This document shows, in pieces, positions 31,513-40,132 of a stretch of DNA of 64,000 bases; the first letter of the stretch is position 1, and every line of letters starts with the position of its first letter. The translations under genes and the position numbers were made by a program. The notes beneath the pieces were generated by a model, which saw only the letters and a program-made list of their open reading frames with translations, was not told where the DNA came from and ran no database searches. This stretch comes from Chloroflexota bacterium (GTDB lineage: Bacteria; Chloroflexota; Anaerolineae; Promineifilales; Promineifilaceae), in assembly GCA_022616275.1 (NCBI GenBank), contig JAKEFB010000110.1:32138-96137 (forward strand). Reading direction: 5' to 3'.

Positions 31513-31857
31513 CTAAACGCCCATCTTTTGCAGGTAAGCCTCGATAGCTTCGTCAATGAGCGAAGTCATACTGACGCGTTTATATTGTTGCCGGAGCCGC
31601 CGCCGTTCCTTCCGTTTCAAAAGCTCCAGCCGGTCCAGGTGGTCCTCGCGCAGCCAGGCAGTCCGCCGGGGTGGACCGCTCTCCGGCGCCGGCTCTTTCC
31701 TGGCCGGCGGTGCGGCCGCCTTCCGCAGGCGTGGTGTCGAGGGCGCTGTCCTGGCCGGCTGCGGCGCTTTTACCTCCGGCGCTTTTTCTTCCTGGCTGGT
31801 CGCCGGAAAGAAGGCGTCAATCCCTAACCCGGTTTTTCTCTCCTTCTTATCAACCAC
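31513..31857 (-). CDS. Ribbon-helix-helix partition protein (ParB-like partner)
   Basis: 114 residues from a GTG at 31857 that overlaps the parA stop by 8 nt; a perfect GGAGGTGAT lies 5-6 nt upstream. Residues 1-65 are Pro/Ala/Lys-rich and likely disordered. The C-terminus is a ribbon-helix-helix: strand RRTAWLRED, helix HLDRLELLKRKERRRLRQQY, helix MTSLIDEAIEAYLQKM. This layout matches RHH centromere-binding proteins of type Ib partition systems (ParG and omega of pSM19035), whose flexible tail stimulates ParA. Predicted to bind the 8-bp array upstream of parA. Confidence 0.75.
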   Translation of the reverse strand: MVDKKERKTGLGIDAFFPATSQEEKAPEVKAPQPARTAPSTPRLRKAAAPPARKEPAPESGPPRRTAWLREDHLDRLELLKRKERRRLRQQYKRVSMTSLIDEAIEAYLQKMGV

Positions 31858-32614
31858 GGCCGATCACCTCCTCAACCAACTCTTTATAGGCCTGGGCGCC
31901 GCTGCTTTGCGGCGCATAATCATACAGGCTGAGACTGCGGCTGTGCGCTTCTTCTACTTTCACATTTTTGGGGATAACGGCCTTAAAAGTCCGGTCGCCG
32001 AACCGGCGCTGGATGGCCTGGTAGACGTCCCTGGCCACGTTGGTGTGGTCATAGAGCGTGCAGACTACCCCGCCAATGCGCAGGTCTGGGCAATCCAGGC
32101 GGTCGCGGACCAGGCTGATGGTCCGCTCCAGTTGGGCAATACCTTTCAGGGCAAAAAATGAGGCGGAAACCGGGATGACGACTTCGGTGCTGGCGGCCAG
32201 GGCGTTGAGCGTCAACAGTCCCAGGCTCGGCGGCGTGTCAATGACCACGTAATCATAACCAGACTTGAGACTCTTGCGGAAAATGCTCCGCAGCAACGTC
32301 TGGCTGCCGACCTGGCCCAGCAGTTCCGCTTCAACGCCGGCCAGGTCAATCTCGCTGGGCAAAAGGAACAGGCGTGGCTGGCCGGTCTCGGCGATCACGT
32401 TGGCCAGCGCCTGATCGCGGGCCAGGAGGTCGTAAGTGGTCAATTCTGGCTCGTCTTGCCCCAGCACCGCCACGGTCGTGTTGGCCTGAGGGTCCAGATC
32501 CACCAACAACGTCTTTTTTCCCGCCTGGGCCAGCCCGTAGGCCAGGTTGACGGCCGTCGTCGTCTTCCCTACCCCGCCCTTCTGGTTAGCAACGCAAATC
32601 ATTCTTGTGGCCAT
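31850..32614 (-). CDS. parA: ParA-family partition ATPase
   Basis: 254 residues; ATG at 32614 with AAAGGAC upstream. Deviant Walker A KGGVGKTTT (about 12-20), motif A' DLDPQANTT, Walker B VVIDTPPSLGLL. There is no N-terminal helix-turn-helix, so it is Soj-size (chromosomal or type Ib) rather than P1-type. It sits directly beside a long tandem array and is coupled to an RHH gene, which suggests a complete partition module for an integrated plasmid-like element or a subcellular cargo. Confidence 0.92.
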   Translation of the reverse strand: MATRMICVANQKGGVGKTTTAVNLAYGLAQAGKKTLLVDLDPQANTTVAVLGQDEPELTTYDLLARDQALANVIAETGQPRLFLLPSEIDLAGVEAELLGQVGSQTLLRSIFRKSLKSGYDYVVIDTPPSLGLLTLNALAASTEVVIPVSASFFALKGIAQLERTISLVRDRLDCPDLRIGGVVCTLYDHTNVARDVYQAIQRRFGDRTFKAVIPKNVKVEEAHSRSLSLYDYAPQSSGAQAYKELVEEVIGRG

Positions 32615-32630
32615 GACACCGTCCTTTGCT

Positions 32631-32862
32631 AGTTGTAGTGTTGTAATTTTACAGGATTACAGTATTGCACTTCTACAATACTACAATACTAAAAATCTGT
32701 ATTTTTGCAAGACTACATAGTTGCAGTTTTGAAAAAATACAAAAATACAATTTTGTATTTATGAAAAAATACATAATTGCAACTATACATTACTGCATCT
32801 TTGCAAAACTGTATTTCTTCATAAGTGTAAAAATGTAATTCTGTAGTTTTGTAAGATTGTAG
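32631..32862. other. 29-unit 8-bp phased TRYA array, candidate parS/parC centromere
   Basis: Read in consecutive 8-mers from 32631, positions 4-7 are TGTA, TACA, TGCA or another TRYA in 25 of 29 units (exceptions are units 8, 13, 17 and 24). TRYA as a class is its own reverse complement, so each unit presents the same half-site to both strands. The DNA is AT-rich in a GC-rich genome. It begins 17 nt upstream of the parA start and must overlap its promoter. RHH proteins of type Ib systems bind tandem 7-bp repeats in the same arrangement. Confidence 0.8.
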
Positions 32863-33109
32863 ACCTCCAAGCTGTTTTGCAACTAGGCAGGGCCGTTCTC
32901 GGGGCGATTTTCCCAGGGAGTGGGGTGGGGTAGGGGGATCAGTGCGGGCCAGATTCCCGGCCGGATCAGGACGCCAGCCCCATGACAACAGGACGCCTGC
33001 TGGTTTAAGGTGGGGAAACATGACCAACCCGCCAGTTCTGGCCGATCTTGGACTCTGGCTGGTTTCCAGCCACGGCCACTCGCCGGCCGATAAAAGTGAC
33101 ATTCTGATC
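32863..33109. other. Gene-free region with a 32-bp repeat
   Basis: No convincing gene. Positions 32964-32995 are repeated exactly at 36468-36499 in the same orientation. The flanks differ, so the repeat may mark the ends of an inserted block or be a dispersed element. Confidence 0.5.
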
Positions 33110-33274
33110 ATGGAGGTAAATAATGCTTTTAGGAAACAGATCAATACAGGTCTGTCCCTGGGTGGTGAGGGCCGGGAGTTGTTGGCACTGGCTACTGTAG
33201 CCCTGTTATCGGCCGCGCTCTCGGGTCTCGGTATGGTCCGGCTGTTACCTGAACGGCCAGCAGTGGCGGCCTAA
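33110..33274 (+). CDS. Possible small membrane protein
   Basis: 54 codons from ATG 33110: a polar start (MEVNNAFRKQINTGLSLGG) and one hydrophobic helix (ELLALATVALLSAALSGLG). It ends 21 nt before the next gene. No clear ribosome site precedes the ATG, so it may be chance or a remnant. Confidence 0.3.
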   Translation: MEVNNAFRKQINTGLSLGGEGRELLALATVALLSAALSGLGMVRLLPERPAVAA

Positions 33275-33295
33275 CGGCCGCGAGGAGATAATCTG

Positions 33296-33721
33296 ATGTC
33301 TAAAATGACGTTTGTCCGCTTACCAATTCTCTTGAGTTGCCTGATCCTGGCGCTTTTGCTCGTGGCCTGCCAGGGGAACGCGCCTGAGCCGCAAGTCCGC
33401 TTTGCCCAACCGGCCGACGGCGCGTCCGTGAGTAGCCCGGTGCGGGTAGTGATGACCGCCGAAAACTTCATCGTCGAGCCGGCCGGCGAGGCGCGCGACG
33501 GGGCTGACCATCTGCACATCATGGTAGATACACCCTGCCTGCCAGCGGGCGAGAGTATTCCCCGGGACGATGCCCACGTCCACTTTGGCGAAGGCCGGAC
33601 CGAGGCCGAGCTGGAACTGACTCCGGGAACGCACACGCTCTGCCTGCAGGCGGCCGATGGCCAGCACAAAGCCCTGGCCGGCGAGGGCGCGACGCAGAGC
33701 ATCACCGTCCAGGTGCAGTAA
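33296..33721 (+). CDS. DUF4399-type lipoprotein
   Basis: 141 residues; GAGGAG is upstream of ATG 33296. Lipobox ALLLVAC, then a small beta-sandwich with FAQPADGASVSSPVRVVMTAENF and DHLHIMVDTPCLPAG near the middle, and DDAHVHFGEG and THTLCLQAADGQHKAL at the end; this is the DUF4399 pattern. The HLHIMVD and HVHFG histidines could bind metal. Function of the family is unknown. First of four consecutive plus-strand genes. Confidence 0.85.
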   Translation: MSKMTFVRLPILLSCLILALLLVACQGNAPEPQVRFAQPADGASVSSPVRVVMTAENFIVEPAGEARDGADHLHIMVDTPCLPAGESIPRDDAHVHFGEGRTEAELELTPGTHTLCLQAADGQHKALAGEGATQSITVQVQ

Positions 33722-33736
33722 GAGAGGCACGTCCAC

Positions 33737-34324
33737 ATGGCGAAATCAAACCTGATCCGGTTAAGCGGCCTGGCAGCTATCGTAGGCGGCACTTTGTTGA
33801 TTGGTAGCGTAGTGGCTATTGCCTTTCAACCTGAAGGGTGTATTGCCTCTGAGTGTGGCCTGCCAGGCAGGTCAATGAGAGAGTGGAGCGCCCCTGCACC
33901 CTTTTTCATCATGGCCCTGCTTTTGATTACAATGGGCGCGGCCGGGCTGGTTATTCGCGCCCGGGCGGCCGGCCATTTTGGAATCTCAGGACGTGTCGGG
34001 CAGAGTTCCGGGCTGATCGGCGTTGCCCTGCTGGCTCTTGGTGGCGGGATACAGGAACTCTTCTTTGGCGGCGACTTCCCCCTTATGCCGGTGTTTGTCA
34101 TTCCAGGGCTCCTGGCTTTGGTGACAGGCTTTCTGCTGATCGGCATCACCATTCTGCGAGCAAACACGTTGCCACGCCAGGTCGTATGGCTGCTGATTGC
34201 CGCTACACTGGCTATGGCTGGCTTCAACGACCAGAACGCCCGAGTCTTGATGGCGGCGCCACTTGGTATGGCCTGGATGGCAATCGGCTATGCCCTTTGG
34301 GTAGATGAGCACGCGGGACTATGA
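33737..34324 (+). CDS. Hypothetical membrane protein (five helices)
   Basis: 195 residues, 15 nt after the DUF4399 gene. About five transmembrane helices; the first loop has CIASECGLPGRSMREWS, with two Cys that could form a disulfide on the outer face. No family recognised. Stop overlaps the next start (ATGA). Confidence 0.7.
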   Translation: MAKSNLIRLSGLAAIVGGTLLIGSVVAIAFQPEGCIASECGLPGRSMREWSAPAPFFIMALLLITMGAAGLVIRARAAGHFGISGRVGQSSGLIGVALLALGGGIQELFFGGDFPLMPVFVIPGLLALVTGFLLIGITILRANTLPRQVVWLLIAATLAMAGFNDQNARVLMAAPLGMAWMAIGYALWVDEHAGL

Positions 34325-34872
34325 ACTGGTACTACCGGCTTTCACGTTTTACTTTACTCCTCATGGGGCTGGCAGCAGGGTATGGCCTGTTTGCCGGGGC
34401 TTATGTGGCGATGTATTACCAGGTGACGCCGAATATGTCCGGCCGGGAAGACCGGCTTGGTTCTCCGCTGCTACTGCTTTACCTGGCCATCGTCATTTTG
34501 AGCCTACCGCACCTCTTTCTTAGCCTGTGGGACGGCCGCCACCGGTTGTGGGCACAGGGTGCCACCCGGTTCCTGGCCTTTGCCGGGCCGGTTTTCGTCG
34601 TAATGGCAAGCGAGGGCCTGGTTTCACACTTTCTTTACTGGCAGCCGATCAGCCACACCGACCAGTTTCACCTGCTGCACCATACCATCACGGCCGGGTT
34701 GCCGCTGACAATCCTTTATGGGTTGGCGCTCAGGCGTTGGTGGCCGGCCGGCTTTGTGCCCCAAACTCCACCGGTCTCAAAATGGTTCCTTGTCCCCGCC
34801 ATCGTGATCACCCTGTTCCTTGTACTGGCACTGGGAATCATGATCGGGTTGTTGCCGCTGCCTGGTTTTTGA
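34321..34872 (+). CDS. Hypothetical membrane protein (five to six helices)
   Basis: 183 residues, coupled by ATGA to the previous gene. Hydrophobic throughout, with a His-rich loop HTDQFHLLHHTITAG between helices 3 and 4 that could bind metal or heme. No family recognised. Ends 14 nt before the amidohydrolase start. Confidence 0.7.
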   Translation: MNWYYRLSRFTLLLMGLAAGYGLFAGAYVAMYYQVTPNMSGREDRLGSPLLLLYLAIVILSLPHLFLSLWDGRHRLWAQGATRFLAFAGPVFVVMASEGLVSHFLYWQPISHTDQFHLLHHTITAGLPLTILYGLALRRWWPAGFVPQTPPVSKWFLVPAIVITLFLVLALGIMIGLLPLPGF

Positions 34873-34886
34873 TACGGACTGTCAAT

Positions 34887-36263
34887 ATGAAAGAAAAAGG
34901 TCGGGCGTTCACGTTATTCCTCCTGTTCCTGGGATTGGCGGCCTGCCGCGCGTTCCAGTCTGGCCCCACGCCTTCGCCCGCGCCGACTGTGAGCCCACAG
35001 CAGCACCTGATCTTCCACAACGGCGCCATCCTGACGATGGACACCACCCGGCCGGAAGCCCAGGCTATGGCCATTGCCGGAGATAGGATTGAAGCGGTCG
35101 GCGGCGACGCAGAGATCCTGGCCTTGCGCCGGCCGGGGAGCGTCGTCGTTGACCTGCAAGGGCGCACCCTCATGCCCGGCTTTGTGGATCCCCACACCCA
35201 CCTGCTCAACGACGCCGAGCAGTACCTGGAAATGAGCCTGGCCGAAGCCCAGCAAGTCGCCCTGGAGAATGGCATCACCACCATTGGCGACCTATACGTG
35301 ACCGAAGAATTTCTCCAGGAGATGGCGGAGCTGGCCAAAAACGGCCAGCTCCGCCTTCGCACCAGCCTGTACCTGGTGGCTACGGACAATTGCGGCCGTT
35401 TGCAAGGAGAGTGGTATAAGGAGTACGCACCGACCCATACGCCAGGCGAGATGCTGCGGATCGGCGGCGTCAAGATCTTCACCGACGGCGGCACTTGCGA
35501 ACGGCCGGCCCTGAGCTACGAGCTGCAGGCGGGAGAAGGGCTGGGCGACCTGTTCTTCAGCCAGGAGGAACTGAATAGCCTGGTGGCCGAAGCCCAGACG
35601 GCCGGCTTCCAGGTGGCCATCCACGCCATCGGCGACCGGGCGGTGGAGCAGGCCCAAACCGCCATTGCCGCCGCGCTGGCCGGCCAGCCCAACAGCTACC
35701 GCCACCGCATTGAGCACAACGCTGTCATCCGGCCGGAGCTGCTGCCCCGCTACGGCGAAATCGGCATTGTGCCGGTCATCTTCGGCCCCTACCCGGTCTG
35801 TAACCCCTTTGGCCCACCCCCGCCGCCGGAGTACCAGTCCTGGGAGTGGCCCTGGCGGGCGTTGCTGGATGCCAACCCGGGGCTGCCCGTCGCCTGGCAT
35901 GGCGACGACCCGTTCTTCGGCCGCATCCGGCCGCTGGACGACCTCTACAGCCTGGTAACGCGCAATGAAGTGGGCGAAGACGGCCAGGTCTGTGAATCGC
36001 CCACCTGGCAAAAGGTGCATACCATCACGGCCGCCGAAGCGTTGCCCCTGATGACCCGCAACGCCGCCTACGCCCTCTTCCGCGACGAGGAAGTCGGCCG
36101 CCTGGCCCCGGGCCAGTACGCCGATCTGATCATCCTGTCCGGCAACCCGTTGGCCGTCGAACCGGAGGCCATCAAAGACCTCGAGGTCTGGCTGGCGATG
36201 GTCGGCGGCCGGGTGGAATATTGCGCGGCCGGCCGTGAAGCCTTTTGCCCGTCCTGGAGGTGA
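34887..36263 (+). CDS. Amidohydrolase-family lipoprotein (YtcJ-like)
   Basis: 458 residues from ATG 34887. Lipobox FLGLAAC, so the enzyme is probably exported and membrane-attached. TIM-barrel metal motifs: PGFVDPHTHLL (first His pair), AIHAIGDRAVEQA, HRIEHNAVI and the late AWHGDDPF. The N-terminal LIFHNGAILTMD and C-terminal GQYADLIILSGNPLAV are the usual composite beta domain. Export is unusual, since most YtcJ-like amidohydrolases are cytosolic. Substrate unknown. The stop lies in the left arm of a 12-bp hairpin. Confidence 0.9.
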   Translation: MKEKGRAFTLFLLFLGLAACRAFQSGPTPSPAPTVSPQQHLIFHNGAILTMDTTRPEAQAMAIAGDRIEAVGGDAEILALRRPGSVVVDLQGRTLMPGFVDPHTHLLNDAEQYLEMSLAEAQQVALENGITTIGDLYVTEEFLQEMAELAKNGQLRLRTSLYLVATDNCGRLQGEWYKEYAPTHTPGEMLRIGGVKIFTDGGTCERPALSYELQAGEGLGDLFFSQEELNSLVAEAQTAGFQVAIHAIGDRAVEQAQTAIAAALAGQPNSYRHRIEHNAVIRPELLPRYGEIGIVPVIFGPYPVCNPFGPPPPPEYQSWEWPWRALLDANPGLPVAWHGDDPFFGRIRPLDDLYSLVTRNEVGEDGQVCESPTWQKVHTITAAEALPLMTRNAAYALFRDEEVGRLAPGQYADLIILSGNPLAVEPEAIKDLEVWLAMVGGRVEYCAAGREAFCPSWR

Positions 36264-36292
36264 CTGTCGCTTACGTCAGTGACAGTCACCTC
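36257..36292. terminator. Hairpin overlapping the amidohydrolase stop
   Basis: GAGGTGACTGTC and GACAGTCACCTC form perfect 12-bp arms with a 12-nt loop; the TGA stop is in the left arm. No T-run follows. GTGACAGTCAC resembles the palindrome at 25259. Confidence 0.55.
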
Positions 36293-36296
36293 GCGC

Positions 36297-36368
36297 GTTA
36301 CTGTGGAGAAGCTGCCCCTGGAAGAAATCGCGGCCTGGTTTGAGACTCACAGTATCGCCAACAATTAG
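36297..36368 (+). pseudogene. Short C-terminal gene remnant
   Basis: One frame reads VTVEKLPLEEIAAWFETHSI and ends NN-stop. The helical, protein-like composition without a start suggests the tail of a deleted gene. Family not recognised. Confidence 0.3.
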
Positions 36369-36381
36369 CCGCACATGGGGT

Positions 36382-36445
36382 AGTGCCTGGCACGGGGCAA
36401 ACGATCTTAGATTATCCAGAGTGGTTCTGCCCCGTGCCAGGCACT
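36382..36445. repeat. 64-bp hairpin element, copy 1
   Basis: AGTGCCTGGCACGGGGCA and its exact inverse 18-mer flank a 28-nt centre that contains TTAGATTA and CCAGAGTGG. Same length and arms as 61412-61475. It resembles a small non-autonomous palindromic element. Confidence 0.75.
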
Positions 36446-36467
36446 GTGTTGAGTATTTTCCCGACCA

Positions 36468-36499
36468 GATCAGGACGCCAGCCCCATGACAACAGGACG
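36468..36499. repeat. 32-bp direct repeat, copy 2
   Basis: Identical to 32964-32995 over 32 bp, same orientation, about 3.5 kb apart. The interval holds the DUF4399-to-amidohydrolase genes. Confidence 0.7.
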
Positions 36500-36540
36500 G
36501 GGAACGGAGTAGAGTGACGCCTGCTAAAGGAGTGAATCGA

Positions 36541-37162
36541 ATGCTTTCAACCAACCGTATATTAGGCGTCCTGAGCCTGCTGGGCGGCGCGGCCGCCATT
36601 CCCTTGATGTTCGCCTTTCTCAACGTTGGGTGGGGGGATCCAGGAACGGCCGCTTACCAGCGGTACGAAACCTTAAACCGCCTGACCTCTGTCGCCCTGC
36701 TGTTTATAGCGGCCGGCTGGTGGGGTGTGGTCCAGCTTATTAGGCCAGTTAATGAGCCTCGTTGGAGCCGCTGCGGCCGGCGTCGCTATCTGGCGCAGCC
36801 AATTCTGGCCACACTGGAGTGCGCTGCCGCTCCTGGTGGCTTTTCCCCTGGCAGTCGCAACCCTTGCCTTTTCGCCCTTCGTAGGACCAACTATGCTGGC
36901 GCTGGCGCTACGCTACTTTATTCATGGAGAAATATGGACTATCTGCCAAAAAAGAGATTTGCAGTCAGGGCGGCCCTTATGGGTAAATGAGTCCAAGGGC
37001 CCGCACGGCGACGAGCTGGCTTTGGAACCGCTGAAACTTGCGCGAGTTCTTGGGTATAATTTAGAACAGAAAGAAACAGACGATGAGGCGATTATTGACC
37101 CTGAGCGCTGGTTTGATTGTCCTGATGGGCCTGTCCCTGGCTTTTACGCAGCTTTCCTTTGA
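36541..37162 (+). pseudogene. Frameshifted small membrane protein gene
   Basis: Frame 1 from ATG 36541 reads MLSTNRILGVLSLLGGAAA up to GWWGVVQLI, then becomes Arg/Cys-rich. A +1 shift near 36740 restores a hydrophobic frame (GQLMSLVGAAAAGVAIWRS, LLVAFPLAVATLAFSPFVG) that runs to 37162, beyond the probable original end and into the next gene. Together they make a four-helix protein. Either a real pseudogene or a sequencing error. Confidence 0.65.
37055..37060 (+). promoter_or_regulatory. -10 box of the diheme cytochrome gene
   Basis: Extended consensus TGGGTATAAT 22 nt upstream of the ATG at 37083; the -35 (TGAAAC, 37032-37037, 17-nt spacer) is weak. Confidence 0.45.
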
Positions 37163-37937
37163 GTGGCGGCTGCGCCGGACGTACGATGTCGAAGCGGAGA
37201 TAGTGGTTATTCCAACAGGCGAGGCGACCATTGCCCGCGGCCGGGAACTGGTCCAGGTGGGTCTGTGTACAGAGTGCCACGGGAGCAATTTGGCCGGCCG
37301 GATTTCAATCAATGACCCTACGCTGGGCCAGATCTACGCCAGTAACCTCACCCGCGGGCGGGGCGGCGTGGGGCAGGGCTACAGTGATGCCGATTGGGTG
37401 CGCGCCATCCGCCACGGCATCGGCCCCGACGGCCGGTCACTGGTCATCACCCCGGCCCAGTTTTACTATTACCTGAGCGACGAAGACCTGGGGGCCATTA
37501 TCGCTTACATTAAAAGTGTGCCGCCGGTAGATAAGGTCTTGCCAGCGCCCAAAATCGCCCCGCTCGGCCGGGTCTTTATTACTCTCTTCAACCCGAAGGA
37601 TTGGTTCCCGGCAGAAAAGATCGATCACGACGGCCGGCGACCACCTGCGCCCGAACGCGCCATCAGCGTCGAGTACGGCGAATACCTGGCCCGCATCAGC
37701 AACTGCCTGGTTTGCCACCAGGCAGCCGACATCTCGGCCGCGACAGGTGGCCCGTTAGCCGCCTGGTCGGAAGCGGACTTCATCAGCCTCATGATTATCG
37801 GTATGACGTCCAATGGCCAGTACGTTAGTGGCGAATTAATGCCCTGGTGGGCTATCGGCCACAACCTGTCCGAAGATGATCTCAAAGCGATGTGGCTGTA
37901 CCTGGAAACGCTGCCGGCACCGGACAGTGGTAATTAG
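37083..37937 (+). CDS. Membrane-anchored diheme cytochrome c
   Basis: 284 residues. An uncleaved N-terminal helix (about 5-22) anchors two cytochrome c domains facing outward: CTECH at 62-66 and CLVCH at 208-212, each followed by a cytochrome-like helical part (DLGAIIAYIKSVPPV; DLKAMWLYLETLPAP). Candidate axial Met lies in GMTSNGQYVSGELMPWW. Resembles cytochromes of alcohol/aldehyde dehydrogenase electron chains, but no dehydrogenase is nearby. Electron partner unknown. Confidence 0.9.
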   Translation: MRRLLTLSAGLIVLMGLSLAFTQLSFEWRLRRTYDVEAEIVVIPTGEATIARGRELVQVGLCTECHGSNLAGRISINDPTLGQIYASNLTRGRGGVGQGYSDADWVRAIRHGIGPDGRSLVITPAQFYYYLSDEDLGAIIAYIKSVPPVDKVLPAPKIAPLGRVFITLFNPKDWFPAEKIDHDGRRPPAPERAISVEYGEYLARISNCLVCHQAADISAATGGPLAAWSEADFISLMIIGMTSNGQYVSGELMPWWAIGHNLSEDDLKAMWLYLETLPAPDSGN

Positions 37938-37995
37938 GCAACGTATTACCGGCCGCTCCCTCGTCGTGGCGGCCGGCGTATCAAGATGAAGCAGC

Positions 37996-40128
37996 ATGCA
38001 CCTCCGGCAAACCAGGCGTGAGTTGCCAGGCCAAGAACTGGTGAACCAGACTGGTCTTTCTCGCCTCTTGCCTCGCGCCCTCCAGGCGAGCTGGCTCAGC
38101 GTGGCAATTCTGGCCGTAACGCTGTTCGTGGCCGGCGTCCCTGTTCGTTACGAGCAACTACTCCAGGCGGCCACCCGGTATGGCCGCGTTTTGCGTGACC
38201 TGGATCTTTCGGCCGGCTCCTATGCCGCTTACCTGACGGCGCTGGACGTCATTCTAATCCTGGCGCACGTCGCCATTGCCACCGTGATCTTCTGGCGGGC
38301 GTGAGAGTCGGCGATGGCCGGCTTCGTCGCGCTGGCCCTGGTCGTCACCCCCCTGGCGGCCATAGACGCCCTGGGAGCCGATTCGCCGCTGCAGAATTGG
38401 GCAGCCAGCATCGTTCGTTACCTGGGCCTGGCCGCCAGTGTAAGCCTGCTCTATCTTTTCCCCGACGGCCGTTTCATCCCTCCCTGGACGCGCGGCCTGG
38501 CCTTTGTTTGGGCGCTGCTCAACCTGCCGGCCGTTTTCCTCTCCGGCGCGCCGTTTAGTTTCACCACCTGGCCCCGTCCTCTGCAAATCGTGACTCTGTT
38601 GGGGTGGTCGGCTAGCGGCGTCTATGCCCAGGTCTACCGTTATTTTCGTGTCTCCACTCCGCAAGAGCGGCAGCAGACCCGGTGGGCCATCCTGGGTTTG
38701 ACGGCCGCCGTGCTTGGCCCTTTTGGCTATTACACCCATTTTCTTACCTTGCCGTCCCTCAGCCAGGCCGGCACGCCGACGATCTTCTACAACCTGGCCG
38801 ATCCGAACCTGTTCAGATTTGCTTTTGTGAGCCAGCTTGCCGGGGTGACCAGCTATACCTTTGGCCTGCTTATTTTCCCCTTATCGTTGGCCATCGCCGT
38901 TTTACGCTACCAATTGTTTGACATTGAGATTGTCGTCAACCGCACGCTGGTCTACGCCGGGCTAACTGCGCTGGTTGTAGGCTTCTATGTTCTAGTCGTG
39001 GGCGCGTTGGGTAGCCTGCTACAGGCCCAGGGCAACGTGGCGCTGGCGATCCTGGCCACAGGGCTGATTGCCGTCCTTTTCAACCCCCTGCGCCAGCGCT
39101 TGCAACGGGCCGTCAACCGGCTGATGTATGGTGAACGGGATGATCCGGCGACGGTGTTATCGCGCCTGGGGGAGCGGCTGGGAGCCACCGCCGTGCCCGG
39201 CGAAATCTTGCCGGCCATCGTGGAAACGATTGCCCAGACACTCCGGCTACCCTACGTAGCAGTTGCGGTCAGGCAGGATGGCGAGATGCGGGTGGTGGCT
39301 TCCACCGGGACAGCCCGAGAGTTGCCGGTTGAGTCGCTACCGCTCGTCTATCACGCTGAAACGATTGGCCAGTTACTGGTCGCCCCCCGCGCGCTAGGCG
39401 AGGTCTTTACCACGGCCGAGAGACGCCTGCTGGAAAACGTTGCCCGGCAGGCCGGCACGGCGGTGTATGCGGCCCAGCTCACGGCCTGGCTCCAGCACTC
39501 CCGCGAACAACTGGTGGTAGCCCGGGAGGAAGAGCGGCGGCGCTTGCGGCGCGATCTGCACGACGGCCTGGGGCCGCAACTGGCCACCCTGCCGCTCAAA
39601 CTGGACGCTGCCCGCAACCAGATTCGCTACGACCCGGAAACGGCCGAACAACTGCTGGCCGAGCTTAAAGCCCAAACGCAAGCGGCCATTGCCGACGTTC
39701 GCCGCCTGGTCTACGATTTGCGGCCGCCAGCGCTGGACCAACTGGGTCTGGCCCCGGCGCTGCGCGAGTACGCCGCCACCCATACAGGCAGCAATGGCCT
39801 GCAAATCACCATCGAGGCGCCGGCAACCATGCCGGCGCTGCCGGCGGCCGTGGAAGTGGCCGCCTATCGTATTGCCCTGGAGGCCGTTACCAACGTGGTC
39901 CGCCACGCCGGAGCCAGCCACTGCACCGTCCGCCTGATGGTCAGTGACGGCCTCCGTCTGGAAATTGAAGACGACGGCCGCGGCCTGCCGCTGCAGCCCG
40001 GAACCGGCGTGGGACTGGCCTCGATGCGTGAGCGGGCGGCCGAACTGGGCGGAAGGCTGATAGTGAAGTCACGGCCGGGTGGGGGGGTGGCCGTCTCTGT
40101 CCATTTGCCTTTCACCCCGGTCTCGTAG
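37996..40128 (+). pseudogene. LiaS/NarX-type sensor histidine kinase interrupted by one in-frame TGA
   Basis: Codons from 37996 and from 38314 are in the same frame; a single TGA at 38302-38304 splits them. The first 102 residues give the first helices of a multi-helix sensor; the rest (604 residues from ATG 38314) has further helices, a GAF-like region (about 265-395), the HisKA_3 phospho-acceptor RRLRRDLHDGLGPQLA and an HATPase with ALEAVTNVVRHAGAS and DDGRGLPLQPGTGVGLASMRERA. Arg at the stop (CGA to TGA) would restore a typical FWRR-type loop. Restart at 38314 could still give an active, shorter kinase. Confidence 0.75.
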
Positions 40129-40132
40129 AACC

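Noticed and set aside
32631-32862. CRISPR or ordinary microsatellite
   Set aside because: There are no spacers, and only the TRYA core is kept while other positions vary, unlike slipped-strand repeats.
38302-38304. Selenocysteine codon in the histidine kinase
   Set aside because: Kinases of this type do not use Sec, no SECIS-like hairpin was evident right after the TGA, and Arg fits the site.
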